Source: Kuafuiihalomonas sp050331295
GTDB lineage: Bacteria > Myxococcota > Kuafuiibacteriia > Kuafuiibacteriales > Kuafuiibacteriaceae
Reading direction: 5' to 3'
NCBI GenBank assembly: GCA_050331295.1
Contig: JBHJGZ010000006.1
Span: 434,001 to 498,000 of the forward strand
Length of the DNA stretch: 64,000 nt
Made by a program: the position numbers and the translations under genes. The stretch's first letter is position 1; each line of letters opens with the position of its first letter. This document shows positions 33,748 through 42,305 of this stretch, in pieces. Below the pieces are notes generated by a model. It did not search any database. It saw only the letters and a list, made by a program, of their open reading frames with translations, and had not been told where the DNA came from.

Positions 33748-34818
33748 TCACCCGTACGCGGCCGAGTACCGCACACCTTCGCTCGGGTCGAGAACGGATG
33801 AGGTTCCGAAGAATCGCGAGATCGCCGCTTCCACCGATCCGCGGTCCGACATCGTCATGACCTCATCCCGAAACCGGGCCCCCCCGCGAAAGCCCCGGCT
33901 GTACCAGGCCAGGTGCTGCCGAAACTTGTGCAACGCGCGGATCTCCGACCCGGTATGGCGTACCGAAGCATCGAGATGCTCGAGGATGGTCGCCACCCGT
34001 TCTCGGGGACCGGGCGGAATGGCAGGGGACAGTCCCCGCCAGGCCCGATTCAACTCGCGAAACACCCAAGGATTCCCGAGGGCGGCGCGTCCCACCATCA
34101 CCGCGGCACAGCCGGTTTGGGCGATCGCGGCGGCGGCGCTGGACACACCGTCGATGTCTCCGTTTGCGATGATGGGGATTGCGTGCACCGAGTCGACCAG
34201 CTGACGGATCAGGTCCCAGTCGGCGCGCCCTTCGTAGGCCTGAGCTCGGGTCCGGGCATGAAGGGTGATCGCCGCAGCCCCCGCTGCCTCCAGCCGCCGC
34301 CCGAGCTCCGGCGCGTTGATATGCTGCGCGTCCCAGCCGGAACGCAGCTTGACCGTCACCGAAGCGCGATCTCCGAGCCTCTCCACCATCGCTGACACGA
34401 TGGTTTCCGCGCGCTCAGGCTGCAAGAGCAGGGCGGAGCCGGCTTGGTTCTTGGTGATCTTCTTGACTGGGCAGCCCATGTTGACATCGACGATACGAGC
34501 GCCCCGCTGCACCGAGAGCTCCGCCGCACGAGCCATCGACTCCGGGTCGGCGCCGTACAGCTGAACCGTCAACGCCGGCTCACGGTCGGGGTCATGACGG
34601 AGGTAGGTTTCGGTCCTCTGGTTTCCGAACTCCAGGCCTCGCGCGCTGACCAGCTCGGTCGGCGTCCAGCCCGCCCCCATCTCGGCCGCGATGATGCGAT
34701 AGGGCATCTCGGAGACGCCCGCCATCGGCGCCAAGGCGATGGGTGCAAAGGTCTCTTTGCCGATGCGCAGGGGCGCAAGCGACGCCAGACGACCTCCCAG
34801 GTCCTCATTCTTCGTCAT
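33748..34818 (-). CDS. dusB: tRNA-dihydrouridine synthase (DusB family)
   Basis: This FMN enzyme reduces uridine to dihydrouridine in tRNA. The 356 residues show IALAPMAGVSEMPYRIIAAE, the substrate-binding LTVQLYGADPE and the catalytic Cys in VDVNMGCPVKKITKNQAGSA. ITLHARTRAQAYEGRADWDL and the FMN-phosphate loop IANGDIDG with VMVGRAALGNPWVF follow. ATG 34818 has GGAG four bases upstream and overlaps the ompA-type gene by 14 bases. Grouping with the Fdx and CheB-CheR genes suggests one transcript without an obvious functional link. Confidence 0.93.
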   Translation of the reverse strand: MTKNEDLGGRLASLAPLRIGKETFAPIALAPMAGVSEMPYRIIAAEMGAGWTPTELVSARGLEFGNQRTETYLRHDPDREPALTVQLYGADPESMARAAELSVQRGARIVDVNMGCPVKKITKNQAGSALLLQPERAETIVSAMVERLGDRASVTVKLRSGWDAQHINAPELGRRLEAAGAAAITLHARTRAQAYEGRADWDLIRQLVDSVHAIPIIANGDIDGVSSAAAAIAQTGCAAVMVGRAALGNPWVFRELNRAWRGLSPAIPPGPRERVATILEHLDASVRHTGSEIRALHKFRQHLAWYSRGFRGGARFRDEVMTMSDRGSVEAAISRFFGTSSVLDPSEGVRYSAAYG

Positions 34819-36481
34819 TTCGCTCCAGGATCGTAAACTCGACCCGACGATTCTTGGCCCACACCTCTTCGCCGGTCCCCGGCTCGAGGGGTCGTTCCTC
34901 TCCATAGCCGTCGCTCTCCAGCCGGGTCCGCGAGACGCCGCGGGAGGCCAGGTAATCCAGGACGGATTTGGCCCGGCGCCGGGACAAGTCCAAATTGTAG
35001 GCCGCCGAACCTCGCTCATCGGTGTGTCCTTCGACGCGGATCCGCTTGAGCTGTGGGTTCGCTTTGATGGTTTGAGCCACCTGATTCAGAATGTTGAAGC
35101 TCTCTTCCTTGATCCGGGCGGAGTCGAAATCGAACTGGATCTTCGAGTCGATGGTGACCCGTTCGGTGGTCACCTCGACGTGCGGCGGCCCTTCGTCCGG
35201 ACAGCCGTCGTCGTCTTCGAAACCGTTGATGGTCTCGGGTTCATCCGGACAGGCGTCCAGGGGCTCCGGCACCCCATCCAGGTCCGCATCTTCCTCCGGA
35301 CAGCCGTCGGTGTCGTCGAAACCGTCGAAGTCTTCGGGTTCGTCCGGGCACGCGTCGTCGACGTCGAGAATGCCGTCCTGATCGTTGTCCGGGTCCGGAC
35401 AGCCGTCTTCGTCCTCGAACCCATCCCGGTCCTCCGGGTCGTCGGGACATGCATCCTCCGCGTCGAGGATTCCATCGTGGTCCCGATCCGCGCGGGTCCG
35501 GGCGTACACCAGGCCCGTGAACACCTGAACGTCGGGCGTCCCATAGCCCCGGGTCGTCCCGGCCGAGACCCCGCCCGTGCCGTGGAACGCGCCCCCTCGC
35601 TCGGGACCGAACTCCAATCGAAGTCCTACGCGCCCCACCACCGGATTTTGTTCCGGCTCGGCAAAAGGCTCACTCAAGCGGGTGGTGGTCGCGAGTTCGA
35701 AGAACACCAGGGGACGGAGGTCTTTCCGCCCGGGCAGTCCGATGCCCGTCCCCCACCGGGTCACGAGCTCATCCGCGATCTCCACGTTCCCGACGTCCGC
35801 ATCGGAACGCAGGTTCAAGCCGAGGTTGGCGGCAAAATGGACGCCCCAAAGCCAAGCAAAACTCTTGTCGACGATGACCGACGGAAAGAATCGGACCGCG
35901 CCAGCGCCCAGGAATGCATCTTCGTCTCCGGTCGGGAAGAACACCTCCGGCCGAAGGGCCAAGCCGAGAAGGTCCCCCTTCTCCTGGTCGAAGAAGCTCA
36001 ACTTCAGGGCCAGGCGAAGGTCCTTGAGTCCTGCGACCGGGAGGTCTCCGGTCGGAAGGCCTTCGTCCCCCCCCTGAAAGACGACAAACGGGAGCGCCGC
36101 CTGAGCTTCCAACCACGGCAGCAATCCGAAGGCGCCAACCAGGTCGATGGTCAGGCGATGCCGCACGACTTCGCCGATCTGTGTCGAGCCTTCGAACAGG
36201 ACGAGCGGACTGTTGGCGTAGTGTATGAATCCACCTACCGCCCATTCGCCGAGCTCCAGGGTCGAGGCCCGTCCCAGGGTCACGAATCCGAGAGCCCGGG
36301 GCTCAAGGTGTTCGACGTCGAGGTTGTTGCGGGTTTCGAATTCAACGACTTCCTGGGCGAAAGCAGGATTGCACGGGATCGGTCCGATGGCGGAAACGAC
36401 GCTGAAGAGTCCAACCAGCGCGGGCCCACGCAGGAGGACTTGCGGAAGGGCCCCCGTCATTTCGGGTCCGATGATAGACAC
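34805..36481 (-). CDS. OmpA-family outer-membrane protein with TSP3 calcium-binding repeats
   Basis: The 558-residue product has a signal peptide ending near AFA-QE (residue 42), then a beta-barrel-like region (about 50-325) typical of outer-membrane proteins. Acidic thrombospondin type-3 repeats follow (about 332-430, DRDHDGILDAEDACPDDPED pattern). The C-terminal OmpA peptidoglycan-binding domain (about 440-556) has VEGHTDERGSAAYNLDLSRR. It probably ties the outer membrane to the cell wall in a calcium-dependent way. The start is GTG 36481 or ATG 36460, seven codons later; neither has a strong binding site. Confidence 0.92.
   Translation of the reverse strand: MSIIGPEMTGALPQVLLRGPALVGLFSVVSAIGPIPCNPAFAQEVVEFETRNNLDVEHLEPRALGFVTLGRASTLELGEWAVGGFIHYANSPLVLFEGSTQIGEVVRHRLTIDLVGAFGLLPWLEAQAALPFVVFQGGDEGLPTGDLPVAGLKDLRLALKLSFFDQEKGDLLGLALRPEVFFPTGDEDAFLGAGAVRFFPSVIVDKSFAWLWGVHFAANLGLNLRSDADVGNVEIADELVTRWGTGIGLPGRKDLRPLVFFELATTTRLSEPFAEPEQNPVVGRVGLRLEFGPERGGAFHGTGGVSAGTTRGYGTPDVQVFTGLVYARTRADRDHDGILDAEDACPDDPEDRDGFEDEDGCPDPDNDQDGILDVDDACPDEPEDFDGFDDTDGCPEEDADLDGVPEPLDACPDEPETINGFEDDDGCPDEGPPHVEVTTERVTIDSKIQFDFDSARIKEESFNILNQVAQTIKANPQLKRIRVEGHTDERGSAAYNLDLSRRRAKSVLDYLASRGVSRTRLESDGYGEERPLEPGTGEEVWAKNRRVEFTILERNDEE
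35192..35488 (-). repeat. TSP3 (thrombospondin type-3) repeat region
   Basis: About 99 codons of Asp-rich repeats, with units such as DQDGILDVDDACPDEPED and DRDGFEDEDGCPDPD. Paired cysteines and DxDxDG calcium loops are visible. They lie between the barrel and the OmpA domain and probably form a rigid, calcium-stabilised spacer. Repeat number is likely variable between strains. Confidence 0.85.
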
Positions 36482-36575
36482 TCGGCTGTAAACGACAAGG
36501 CTCTCGTCGGGCCAAAAGCGCGGCTATCGTCGGCGAGCTTGACCGGCCTTTCGACTCGTCCGAGCGTGGGGTCAC

Positions 36576-37976
36576 ATGGACGTTGCTGCCATCATCCTCG
36601 CGGCCGGCAAGGGTACGCGCATGAACAGTGGAGTACCGAAGGCCCTCCACCCGCTCTCCGGCCGGCCGCTGGTCACCTTCGCCATGCAGGCGGCCCTGGA
36701 CGCAGGAGCCCGCCAGGTCGTGGTGGTCGTGGGGCATGCCAAGGACAAGGTGGAGGCGGTTGTCCACCGACATTGTCCGGAGGCCCGCATCGCCGTCCAG
36801 GCCGAGCAGAAAGGGACCGGCCATGCGGCTCAGTGTGGCGCGGCCGAAGTCGACCTCGATATCGACCGGGTTTGGGTCATGAACGGCGACGTACCGCTGC
36901 TGCGGCCCCAAACCTTGATGGGACTGCGCGCACACACCGGAACGCGCGCCGTCGGCTTGGTGTCCGTGCATCTCGACGATCCCACTGGCTACGGCCGGGT
37001 ACTCAGGGACCTCGACGGGGCCCCCGACCGGATCGTGGAGCATCGGGACGCCGATGAAGAGATCCGGCGGATCCGGGAGGTGAACGCCGGCATCTATGAC
37101 GTGGACCGTGGGTTTCTCGTCGATGCCACGGCTCGACTCCGACCCGAAAACGATCAGGCGGAGCTGTACCTCACCGACATCGTGGCAGCAGCCCGAAGCG
37201 CCGGGGGGACCGCCGGTTTCCATCTGGACGACGCGGAGGAAGCGGTGGGTATCAACACGCGGACCGAACTGGCCGGCGTCCAGAGCCTGCTGTGGCGCCG
37301 GGCTGGGTCTCGGCTCCTGGAGACGGGTGTGACGGTGGTCGACCCCATGACCGCGTACATCGACCCGTGGGTCGAGGTGGGGATGGACACCGTCATCCAC
37401 CCTCAGGTTCATCTGCGGGGCTCCTGCCGGGTGGGCCGGAACTGCATCATCGACGTGGGCGCCATCTTGGAAGACGCAGTGCTCGAAGACAACGTCCACG
37501 TCCATGCCTATTCCATCGTGCAGTCAGCGGTGGTGCGCGACGGTGCATCCGTCGGTCCCTTCGCTCGGCTTCGGCCAGGCACCGAGCTCGGCCCCGATGC
37601 GAAGGTCGGAAACTTCGTGGAAACCAAGAACACCCGCTTCGGGCGGGGCGCCAAAGCCAACCACCTGAGCTACCTCGGCGATGCATGGGTCGGGGATGCG
37701 ACCAACGTAGGCGCCGGCACCATCACGTGCAACTATGACGGCTACGGCAAGCACCCCACCGTCATCGGTCCTGGCACCTTCGTCGGTTCCAACGCGACCC
37801 TCGTCGCGCCCGTCACCCTCGGAGCTCGTGCCTACGTTGCCGCGGGCAGCACGGTCACGGCCGATGCTCCGGACGACAGCCTGGTGTTCGGACGCGCTCG
37901 GCAGGTGAACAAAGAAGGCCGGGCCCAGGACGTTCGGCAGCGCGCTGAGGCCGCGTCCAAAACCCGGGGGTCCTGA
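36576..37976 (+). CDS. glmU: Bifunctional GlmU: UDP-GlcNAc pyrophosphorylase / GlcN-1-P acetyltransferase
   Basis: GlmU acetylates glucosamine-1-phosphate and transfers UMP to form UDP-GlcNAc for peptidoglycan and LPS. The 466 residues show the nucleotidyltransferase start AAIILAAGKGTRMNSGVPKA (4-23), QKGTGHAAQCG, MNGDVPLL and EVNAGIYDV. The C-terminal left-handed beta-helix has hexapeptide repeats and active-site segments FVETKNTRFGRGAKANHLSY and GAGTITCNYDGYGKH. glmS follows two bases after the stop, so the two steps of the amino-sugar pathway are cotranscribed. Confidence 0.97.
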   Translation: MDVAAIILAAGKGTRMNSGVPKALHPLSGRPLVTFAMQAALDAGARQVVVVVGHAKDKVEAVVHRHCPEARIAVQAEQKGTGHAAQCGAAEVDLDIDRVWVMNGDVPLLRPQTLMGLRAHTGTRAVGLVSVHLDDPTGYGRVLRDLDGAPDRIVEHRDADEEIRRIREVNAGIYDVDRGFLVDATARLRPENDQAELYLTDIVAAARSAGGTAGFHLDDAEEAVGINTRTELAGVQSLLWRRAGSRLLETGVTVVDPMTAYIDPWVEVGMDTVIHPQVHLRGSCRVGRNCIIDVGAILEDAVLEDNVHVHAYSIVQSAVVRDGASVGPFARLRPGTELGPDAKVGNFVETKNTRFGRGAKANHLSYLGDAWVGDATNVGAGTITCNYDGYGKHPTVIGPGTFVGSNATLVAPVTLGARAYVAAGSTVTADAPDDSLVFGRARQVNKEGRAQDVRQRAEAASKTRGS

Positions 37977-37978
37977 AC

Positions 37979-39811
37979 GTGTGCGGCATCGTAGGTGTGG
38001 TCGGCGAACAGGAAGCCGCGGACATTCTGATGAACGGACTTCGGCGCCTGGAGTATCGAGGATACGACTCGGCGGGCATCGCGCTCCTGGAGGGTGGACG
38101 GACGGAGGTCCGGCGTGCGGCGGGAAAGCTTTCGAACCTGGACGCGGTGCTCCGATCGAAGCCGGTGCACGGCACCACGGGCATCGGCCACACCCGCTGG
38201 GCGACCCACGGTCGACCCTCGGAAGAAAACGCGCACCCTCATACGGTGGACGGCCTCACGGTGGTCCACAACGGCATCATCGAGAATCACCTCCAGCTTC
38301 GACATCAGCTCCAGTCGGAAGGCCACGTTTTCAAGAGCCAGACCGACACCGAAATCATGGCCCACCTGGTAGCTCGAGAAATGCGAGAGGGTCTGGGATT
38401 CGAAGACGCGGTCCGGCGAGCGCTCCGCGAAGTTAGAGGTGCCTACGCCTTCTTGTTCTTGTGTGAGAAGGAGCCCGACCGAATCATCACCGTCAAGAAC
38501 GCATCACCCATCGTGTTGGGTCTATCCACCGAGGGCAACTACGTCGCCTCCGACATCCCGGCGCTGCTGGGCCTGAGTCGCGAGTTCATCTTCTTGCGGG
38601 ACGGCGACTTCGCGGTCGTTCGAAGGGATGGCGTATCGGTCAGCACCATCGAGGGCGAGCCAGTCGAGGCGATCCCGAAGGTCGTCGATTGGTCCATCGT
38701 GCAGGCCGAAAAGGGTGGCCACAAACACTTCATGCACAAGGAAATCTTCGAACAGCCTACCGCGGTGGCCGATACGATCCGCGGACGAGTGGACATGGAA
38801 GAGGCCATCGTTCACCTGGATGGGGTCGAAGAGGGCGTGATCCAGGCGGTCGACCGCCTCGTCATCGTGGCCTGCGGCACGAGTTACCATGCCGGCCTGG
38901 TCGGAAAGTTCATGATCGAGTCTCTGGCGCGCATTCCGGTGGAGGTCGATCTGGCCAGCGAGTTCCGATACCGAGCCCCCGTCATCGATGGCCACACCGG
39001 GATTTTGGCCATTTCTCAGTCCGGCGAAACCGCCGATACCTTGGCTGCGGTCAAGGAAGCCAAGCTCCGGGGAGCGCGCGCCTTCGCGGTCTGCAACGTC
39101 ATCGAATCCTCCATCCCGAGGGAGTGCTCGGGATCCGGCGGTGTCCTGTACACCCACGCCGGGCCGGAAATAGGCGTCGCTTCCACCAAGGCCTTCGTCA
39201 CCCAGCTCGTGGCGCTCTATTTGCTCGGAATCCATCTCGGCCGAAGCCGGGGGGGCCTTCGCAAGGAAGACGCGCAAGAAAGATTGACCCTCCTGAGGGC
39301 GGTGCCCGGTCAGATCGAGATGATTCTGAATCGCGAAGCTTCTCTCATCACCATCGCCCGCCGTTACGCCAAGGCACGAGACGTCCTCTATCTAGGACGT
39401 GGACCCAATTATCCCATCGCGTTGGAGGGTGCCCTCAAACTGAAGGAAATCTCGTACATCCACGCTGAAGGCTACGCCGCCGGCGAGATGAAGCATGGTC
39501 CCATCGCCCTCATCGATGAGCACCTCCCGGTGGTCGCCATCGCGACCCCGGGGAATTCTTACGACAAGGTGGTGAGCAACCTGGAGGAGGTTCGGGCGCG
39601 GGACGGAAAACTGATCATCATCGCCTCGGAGGGCGACTCCAACATCGCCAGTCTCGCCGACGATGCGTTCCCGATCCCGGCCAATTCTCCGCTACTCGAC
39701 CCGATCTTGGCCGCGGTACCCCTGCAACTCTTGGCCTACCACATCGCAGACATCAACGGCACCGATGTCGATCAACCCCGAAACCTCGCGAAATCGGTGA
39801 CCGTCGAGTGA
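37979..39811 (+). CDS. glmS: Glutamine--fructose-6-phosphate aminotransferase GlmS
   Basis: GlmS makes glucosamine-6-phosphate from fructose-6-phosphate and glutamine. The 610 residues start MCGIVGVVG, with the catalytic Cys at position 2 after Met removal. The glutaminase domain has LRRLEYRGYDSAGIAL and TGIGHTRWATHGRPSEENAH. The two SIS domains have IVACGTSYHAGLVGK, SQSGETADTLAA and the C-terminal LAKSVTVE. The start is GTG. There is no room for a glmS ribozyme between glmU and glmS. Confidence 0.98.
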   Translation: MCGIVGVVGEQEAADILMNGLRRLEYRGYDSAGIALLEGGRTEVRRAAGKLSNLDAVLRSKPVHGTTGIGHTRWATHGRPSEENAHPHTVDGLTVVHNGIIENHLQLRHQLQSEGHVFKSQTDTEIMAHLVAREMREGLGFEDAVRRALREVRGAYAFLFLCEKEPDRIITVKNASPIVLGLSTEGNYVASDIPALLGLSREFIFLRDGDFAVVRRDGVSVSTIEGEPVEAIPKVVDWSIVQAEKGGHKHFMHKEIFEQPTAVADTIRGRVDMEEAIVHLDGVEEGVIQAVDRLVIVACGTSYHAGLVGKFMIESLARIPVEVDLASEFRYRAPVIDGHTGILAISQSGETADTLAAVKEAKLRGARAFAVCNVIESSIPRECSGSGGVLYTHAGPEIGVASTKAFVTQLVALYLLGIHLGRSRGGLRKEDAQERLTLLRAVPGQIEMILNREASLITIARRYAKARDVLYLGRGPNYPIALEGALKLKEISYIHAEGYAAGEMKHGPIALIDEHLPVVAIATPGNSYDKVVSNLEEVRARDGKLIIIASEGDSNIASLADDAFPIPANSPLLDPILAAVPLQLLAYHIADINGTDVDQPRNLAKSVTVE

Positions 39812-39820
39812 AGCGAGGCG

Positions 39821-40507
39821 TCACCGCCATGGCTGAAGCCGTTCGTCGGTGAGGTGGCCAACCTTTCGATAGAGGCGCGCTGCCGTCCGGGCGGCGGGCG
39901 GGCAGGTCAAGGCAGCGCGTCTCCCCGGTGGATTTCGAATCCATGTACCGGGCCCATGACGAAGCCCATCGCTCTCCAACTCCCCTGCGACGACGAAAAT
40001 TTCCTCGCCGCCGGGCAGATCCTCTCGCGGCAAGACGCCGCCCGGCGCGAATCGAAGCCATTCCACGAGCTCTGATGAGTGTTGATGGAGCACCTGTCGG
40101 TGCGGGCTTTCGCCACCGGGTTCGGGGTTCGTTTCGTCACAATGGATCGCGATCTGGCGTCGGTCGGTCGGGTCGAACTGATGCAGTTTCACGAAAATCA
40201 CGCAGCCGGGGTCGCTGTGGGGTGCATGACCAGAATCGACTGGATTTCGTACATAGGTACCGGCTGGAAAGTCGCCGGTTTCGTCTGAAAAGACTCCCTC
40301 CAGCACCAGGAACTCCTCTCCCCCACCGTGTACGTGGGGACTAAAGCGAGACCGAGGCGCGTACCTCACCAAGGACGTCGCTCTCGCGACTTCCCCTCCG
40401 ATCCGGTCCAGCATCTTTCGCTCCACTCCGGGCATGGGGGAGGCCATCCACTCCATGCGGTCGCTCTGGAGAATGACCGTCTGCCCAAAATCAGCATTGA
40501 TCCGCAT
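39821..40507 (-). CDS. Two-domain ChrR-type cupin protein
   Basis: The 228-residue product has two cupin domains like ChrR-family anti-sigma factors but lacks their N-terminal zinc-binding anti-sigma domain. The first cupin keeps metal ligands in FSPHVHGGGEEFLVLEGVFS and a later GHAP. The second (about 130-215) has lost the HxH motif (GGVLPREDLPGGEEIF), so its metal site is probably inactive. Without the anti-sigma domain and without a sigma gene nearby, a role as sensor or enzyme is open. It lies nine bases after the SRAP gene on the same strand and ends nine bases from the convergent glmS stop. Confidence 0.82.
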   Translation of the reverse strand: MRINADFGQTVILQSDRMEWMASPMPGVERKMLDRIGGEVARATSLVRYAPRSRFSPHVHGGGEEFLVLEGVFSDETGDFPAGTYVRNPVDSGHAPHSDPGCVIFVKLHQFDPTDRRQIAIHCDETNPEPGGESPHRQVLHQHSSELVEWLRFAPGGVLPREDLPGGEEIFVVAGELESDGLRHGPGTWIRNPPGRRAALTCPPAARTAARLYRKVGHLTDERLQPWR

Positions 40508-40516
40508 GTTCGATTC

Positions 40517-41215
40517 TTACCATTCGAAATCCAGCTGTCGAGACACCACCGGCGGCGGATCATCGTCCACCGGGCTCAGACAATCCGGTGCATCATGAGC
40601 GCTCGAGTTGACGTTTGGGTGCACCCGTTGACGGAGCATCGCCGAATCGGGGATCGCCTTGAGCAGGTCGTCGAGCAAACCCCGCTCCTGCACGGCGGAG
40701 TCGAGCCACCGGGCGCGTCCGGACGCAGGAATGACGACCGGCATCCGGTCGTGGAGTTCCGAAACCGAACGATTTGGCGCGGTGGTGAGGACGGCGGCCC
40801 CCATCCACCCGTTGCCATTCTCTTGGGTATATTGATGATAAATCGCGGCAAACGTCCAAATCCCATCTTCCGACGGTCGAAAGTGATACGGAAGTCGACG
40901 CGACCCCACACGGCGCCACTCGTAGAAACCATCGGCCGGAACGAGCGCCCGTCGGCGGGAAGCCGCGGTTTTAAACGAAGGCCGGGTGAAAGCGGTCTCG
41001 GACCGAACGTTGATCAGCGGGGGTTGCGACGGCGGAGTCAAAGACCACCGAGCCCAAACCGGGTTCGGCGCCATCATCAAGATGGGCTGCGTAGGGGCGA
41101 TGTTGTAGCGCGGGAGCGACCAGCGATCTCGGTCGGGAGGCGGAGGGATCTCGATGCCTCCAAATGCTTCCGAAAGCGCATCCGGCGTCAGACTCAGGGA
41201 GAAGCGCCCACACAT
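40517..41215 (-). CDS. yedK: SOS response-associated peptidase (SRAP/YedK/HMCES)
   Basis: YedK-type proteins crosslink to abasic sites in single-stranded DNA and shield them. The 232 residues begin MCGRFSLS, so Cys2 can form the thiazolidine link. Other landmarks are the RYNIAPTQPILMM segment, NVRSETAF (Asn and Glu of the active site), ALVPADGFYEWRR and the catalytic His in ELHDRMPVVI. It heads a two-gene unit with the cupin gene. Its start lies just beside the repeated palindromic sites that precede gspC, so those sites might also affect this gene. Confidence 0.93.
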   Translation of the reverse strand: MCGRFSLSLTPDALSEAFGGIEIPPPPDRDRWSLPRYNIAPTQPILMMAPNPVWARWSLTPPSQPPLINVRSETAFTRPSFKTAASRRRALVPADGFYEWRRVGSRRLPYHFRPSEDGIWTFAAIYHQYTQENGNGWMGAAVLTTAPNRSVSELHDRMPVVIPASGRARWLDSAVQERGLLDDLLKAIPDSAMLRQRVHPNVNSSAHDAPDCLSPVDDDPPPVVSRQLDFEW

Positions 41216-41221
41216 TCCGCC

Positions 41222-41264
41222 GACAAAGTGTCAGGAGGCGGGCGCAAGGCTGTCAAAGTGACAG
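41222..41264. promoter_or_regulatory. Two related palindromes spaced 30 bp: candidate enhancer sites for the gsp promoter
   Basis: Site 1 is GACA-AAG-TGTC (41222-41232). Site 2 is CTGTCA-AAG-TGACAG (41250-41264). Both have the spacer AAG and share a 12-base direct repeat (CAAAGTG[T/A]CAGG at 41224-41235 and 41254-41265) with one mismatch, exactly 30 bases apart, near three helical turns. They lie about 85 and 115 bases upstream of the expected start from the -24/-12 promoter, where sigma-54 activators bind. The alternative is an operator for the divergent SRAP gene. Confidence 0.6.
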
Positions 41265-41315
41265 GCAAGAACCCGGGCCCATGGCCCAACCGCGCGGAAG
41301 TCTGCGTGTGCGTTC

Positions 41316-41330
41316 TGGCACGATGCGTGC
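41316..41330 (+). promoter_or_regulatory. Sigma-54 (-24/-12) promoter upstream of gspC
   Basis: TGGCAC (41316-41321) followed by GTGC (41327-41330) matches TGGCACG-N4-TTGC with the exact GG-N10-GC spacing; only the first T of TTGC is replaced by G and the last base is C. Transcription would start near 41342 and gspC begins at 41354, leaving a short leader with GGGGGCGG as ribosome binding site. It lies in the gap between the divergent SRAP gene and gspC. Confidence 0.65.
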
Positions 41331-41353
41331 CTGTCGCAGGAGCGGGGGCGGTC

Positions 41354-42298
41354 GTGGTCGACGCATACTTCAAGGAACACTTTTGGACCTTTCACCTCTT
41401 GGTGATCTTCACCGGGGCCTTTTTGACCGCGCGCACCGTCAATGCGTTCGTCCAGCGAGCGGTGGCGGTTCCTCCGGAGCGGGTGGTGGACCTCGCTCCC
41501 CCGTCCCGGGGCGAGGACGCGCCGGAGCTCGACCAGGTGAATCTGAGGGCTTTTCTGGAGCGAAACCTGCTGGACGCGATGCGGGAGGATTTGGCGGCGG
41601 AGCGTCGGGCGCAAAAATCGGTGCAGGCCAACGCCGAACAAGAAAAGGTCGTCTTCAATGACGGTCAATGCGGCGCCTCCTCGGTCGGGGTCAAGCTCTT
41701 GGCCACGGTGGTGGCCAGCGTGCCGGAGGAGTCCGTGGCGGTGCTCACCGACACGTCCAAGTCGGAGGCCACCGCCTACCGAGAAGGTGATGTCGTACAG
41801 GACCAGGCCACGGTTCACGAAATCTCCTGGCGCCACGTGAAGCTGAACCGAGACGGACGTTGCGAGAGGCTCTCGCTGGACGACAGTCGACCTTCACCCC
41901 CCCGTCCTACCGTCACCAAACGGAGGAAGGAAGACGACGAAGAAGAGGACTTCGGAGCGGGTGTTCAAAAGACGGGCGACGACGAGTACGTCATCGAGCG
42001 CGCCGAGATCGACGGCGTCTTGAGCAATCTGAACAAACTCGCAACCCAGGCTCGGATCGTTCCGAGCTTTCACAACGGGAAAGCGAATGGCTTCAAGCTC
42101 TTTTCGATTCGACCCAATAGCCTCTATTCCAAAATTGGTATTCAAAATGGCGACATCGTTCAACGGATCAATGGTTTCGAAATGAACAGTCCGGACAAGG
42201 CGCTCGAGATTTATGGCAAGCTCAAAGATGCCCAAAACATCACTGTAGACCTGCTCAGGCGCGGCAAGAGCAAGACTCTGAGCTATAACATCCGCTGA
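41354..42298 (+). CDS. gspC: Type II secretion protein GspC
   Basis: GspC links the inner-membrane platform to the secretin. The frame is open upstream to 40328, but coding similarity begins at the GTG at 41354, giving 314 residues: MVDAYFKEHFW, one membrane segment (TFHLLVIFTGAFLTARTVNA), an HR-type domain (about 100-165) and a charged linker (KRRKEDDEEEDFG). The C-terminal PDZ domain (about 215-313) has FKLFSIRPNSLYSKIGIQNG and DIVQRINGFEMNSPDKALEI. The PDZ part is AT-richer than its surroundings. The start is preceded by a sigma-54 promoter and a G-rich binding site. gspD follows seven bases after the stop. Confidence 0.88.
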   Translation: MVDAYFKEHFWTFHLLVIFTGAFLTARTVNAFVQRAVAVPPERVVDLAPPSRGEDAPELDQVNLRAFLERNLLDAMREDLAAERRAQKSVQANAEQEKVVFNDGQCGASSVGVKLLATVVASVPEESVAVLTDTSKSEATAYREGDVVQDQATVHEISWRHVKLNRDGRCERLSLDDSRPSPPRPTVTKRRKEDDEEEDFGAGVQKTGDDEYVIERAEIDGVLSNLNKLATQARIVPSFHNGKANGFKLFSIRPNSLYSKIGIQNGDIVQRINGFEMNSPDKALEIYGKLKDAQNITVDLLRRGKSKTLSYNIR

Positions 42299-42305
42299 GG
42301 CACCC

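Noticed and set aside
34739..37057. 772-codon plus-strand frame across dusB, the ompA-type gene and glmU
   Set aside because: It crosses three real genes on different strands and shows no domain; the opposite and overlapping frames encode recognised proteins.
37976..37979. A glmS ribozyme or riboswitch
   Set aside because: Only two bases separate glmU and glmS, and no conserved ribozyme core is present.
40328..41353. N-terminal extension of the gspC frame by about 340 codons
   Set aside because: It lies antisense to the SRAP and cupin genes, is Arg/Pro-rich and has no domain. GspC proteins begin just before the membrane segment at 41390-41450.
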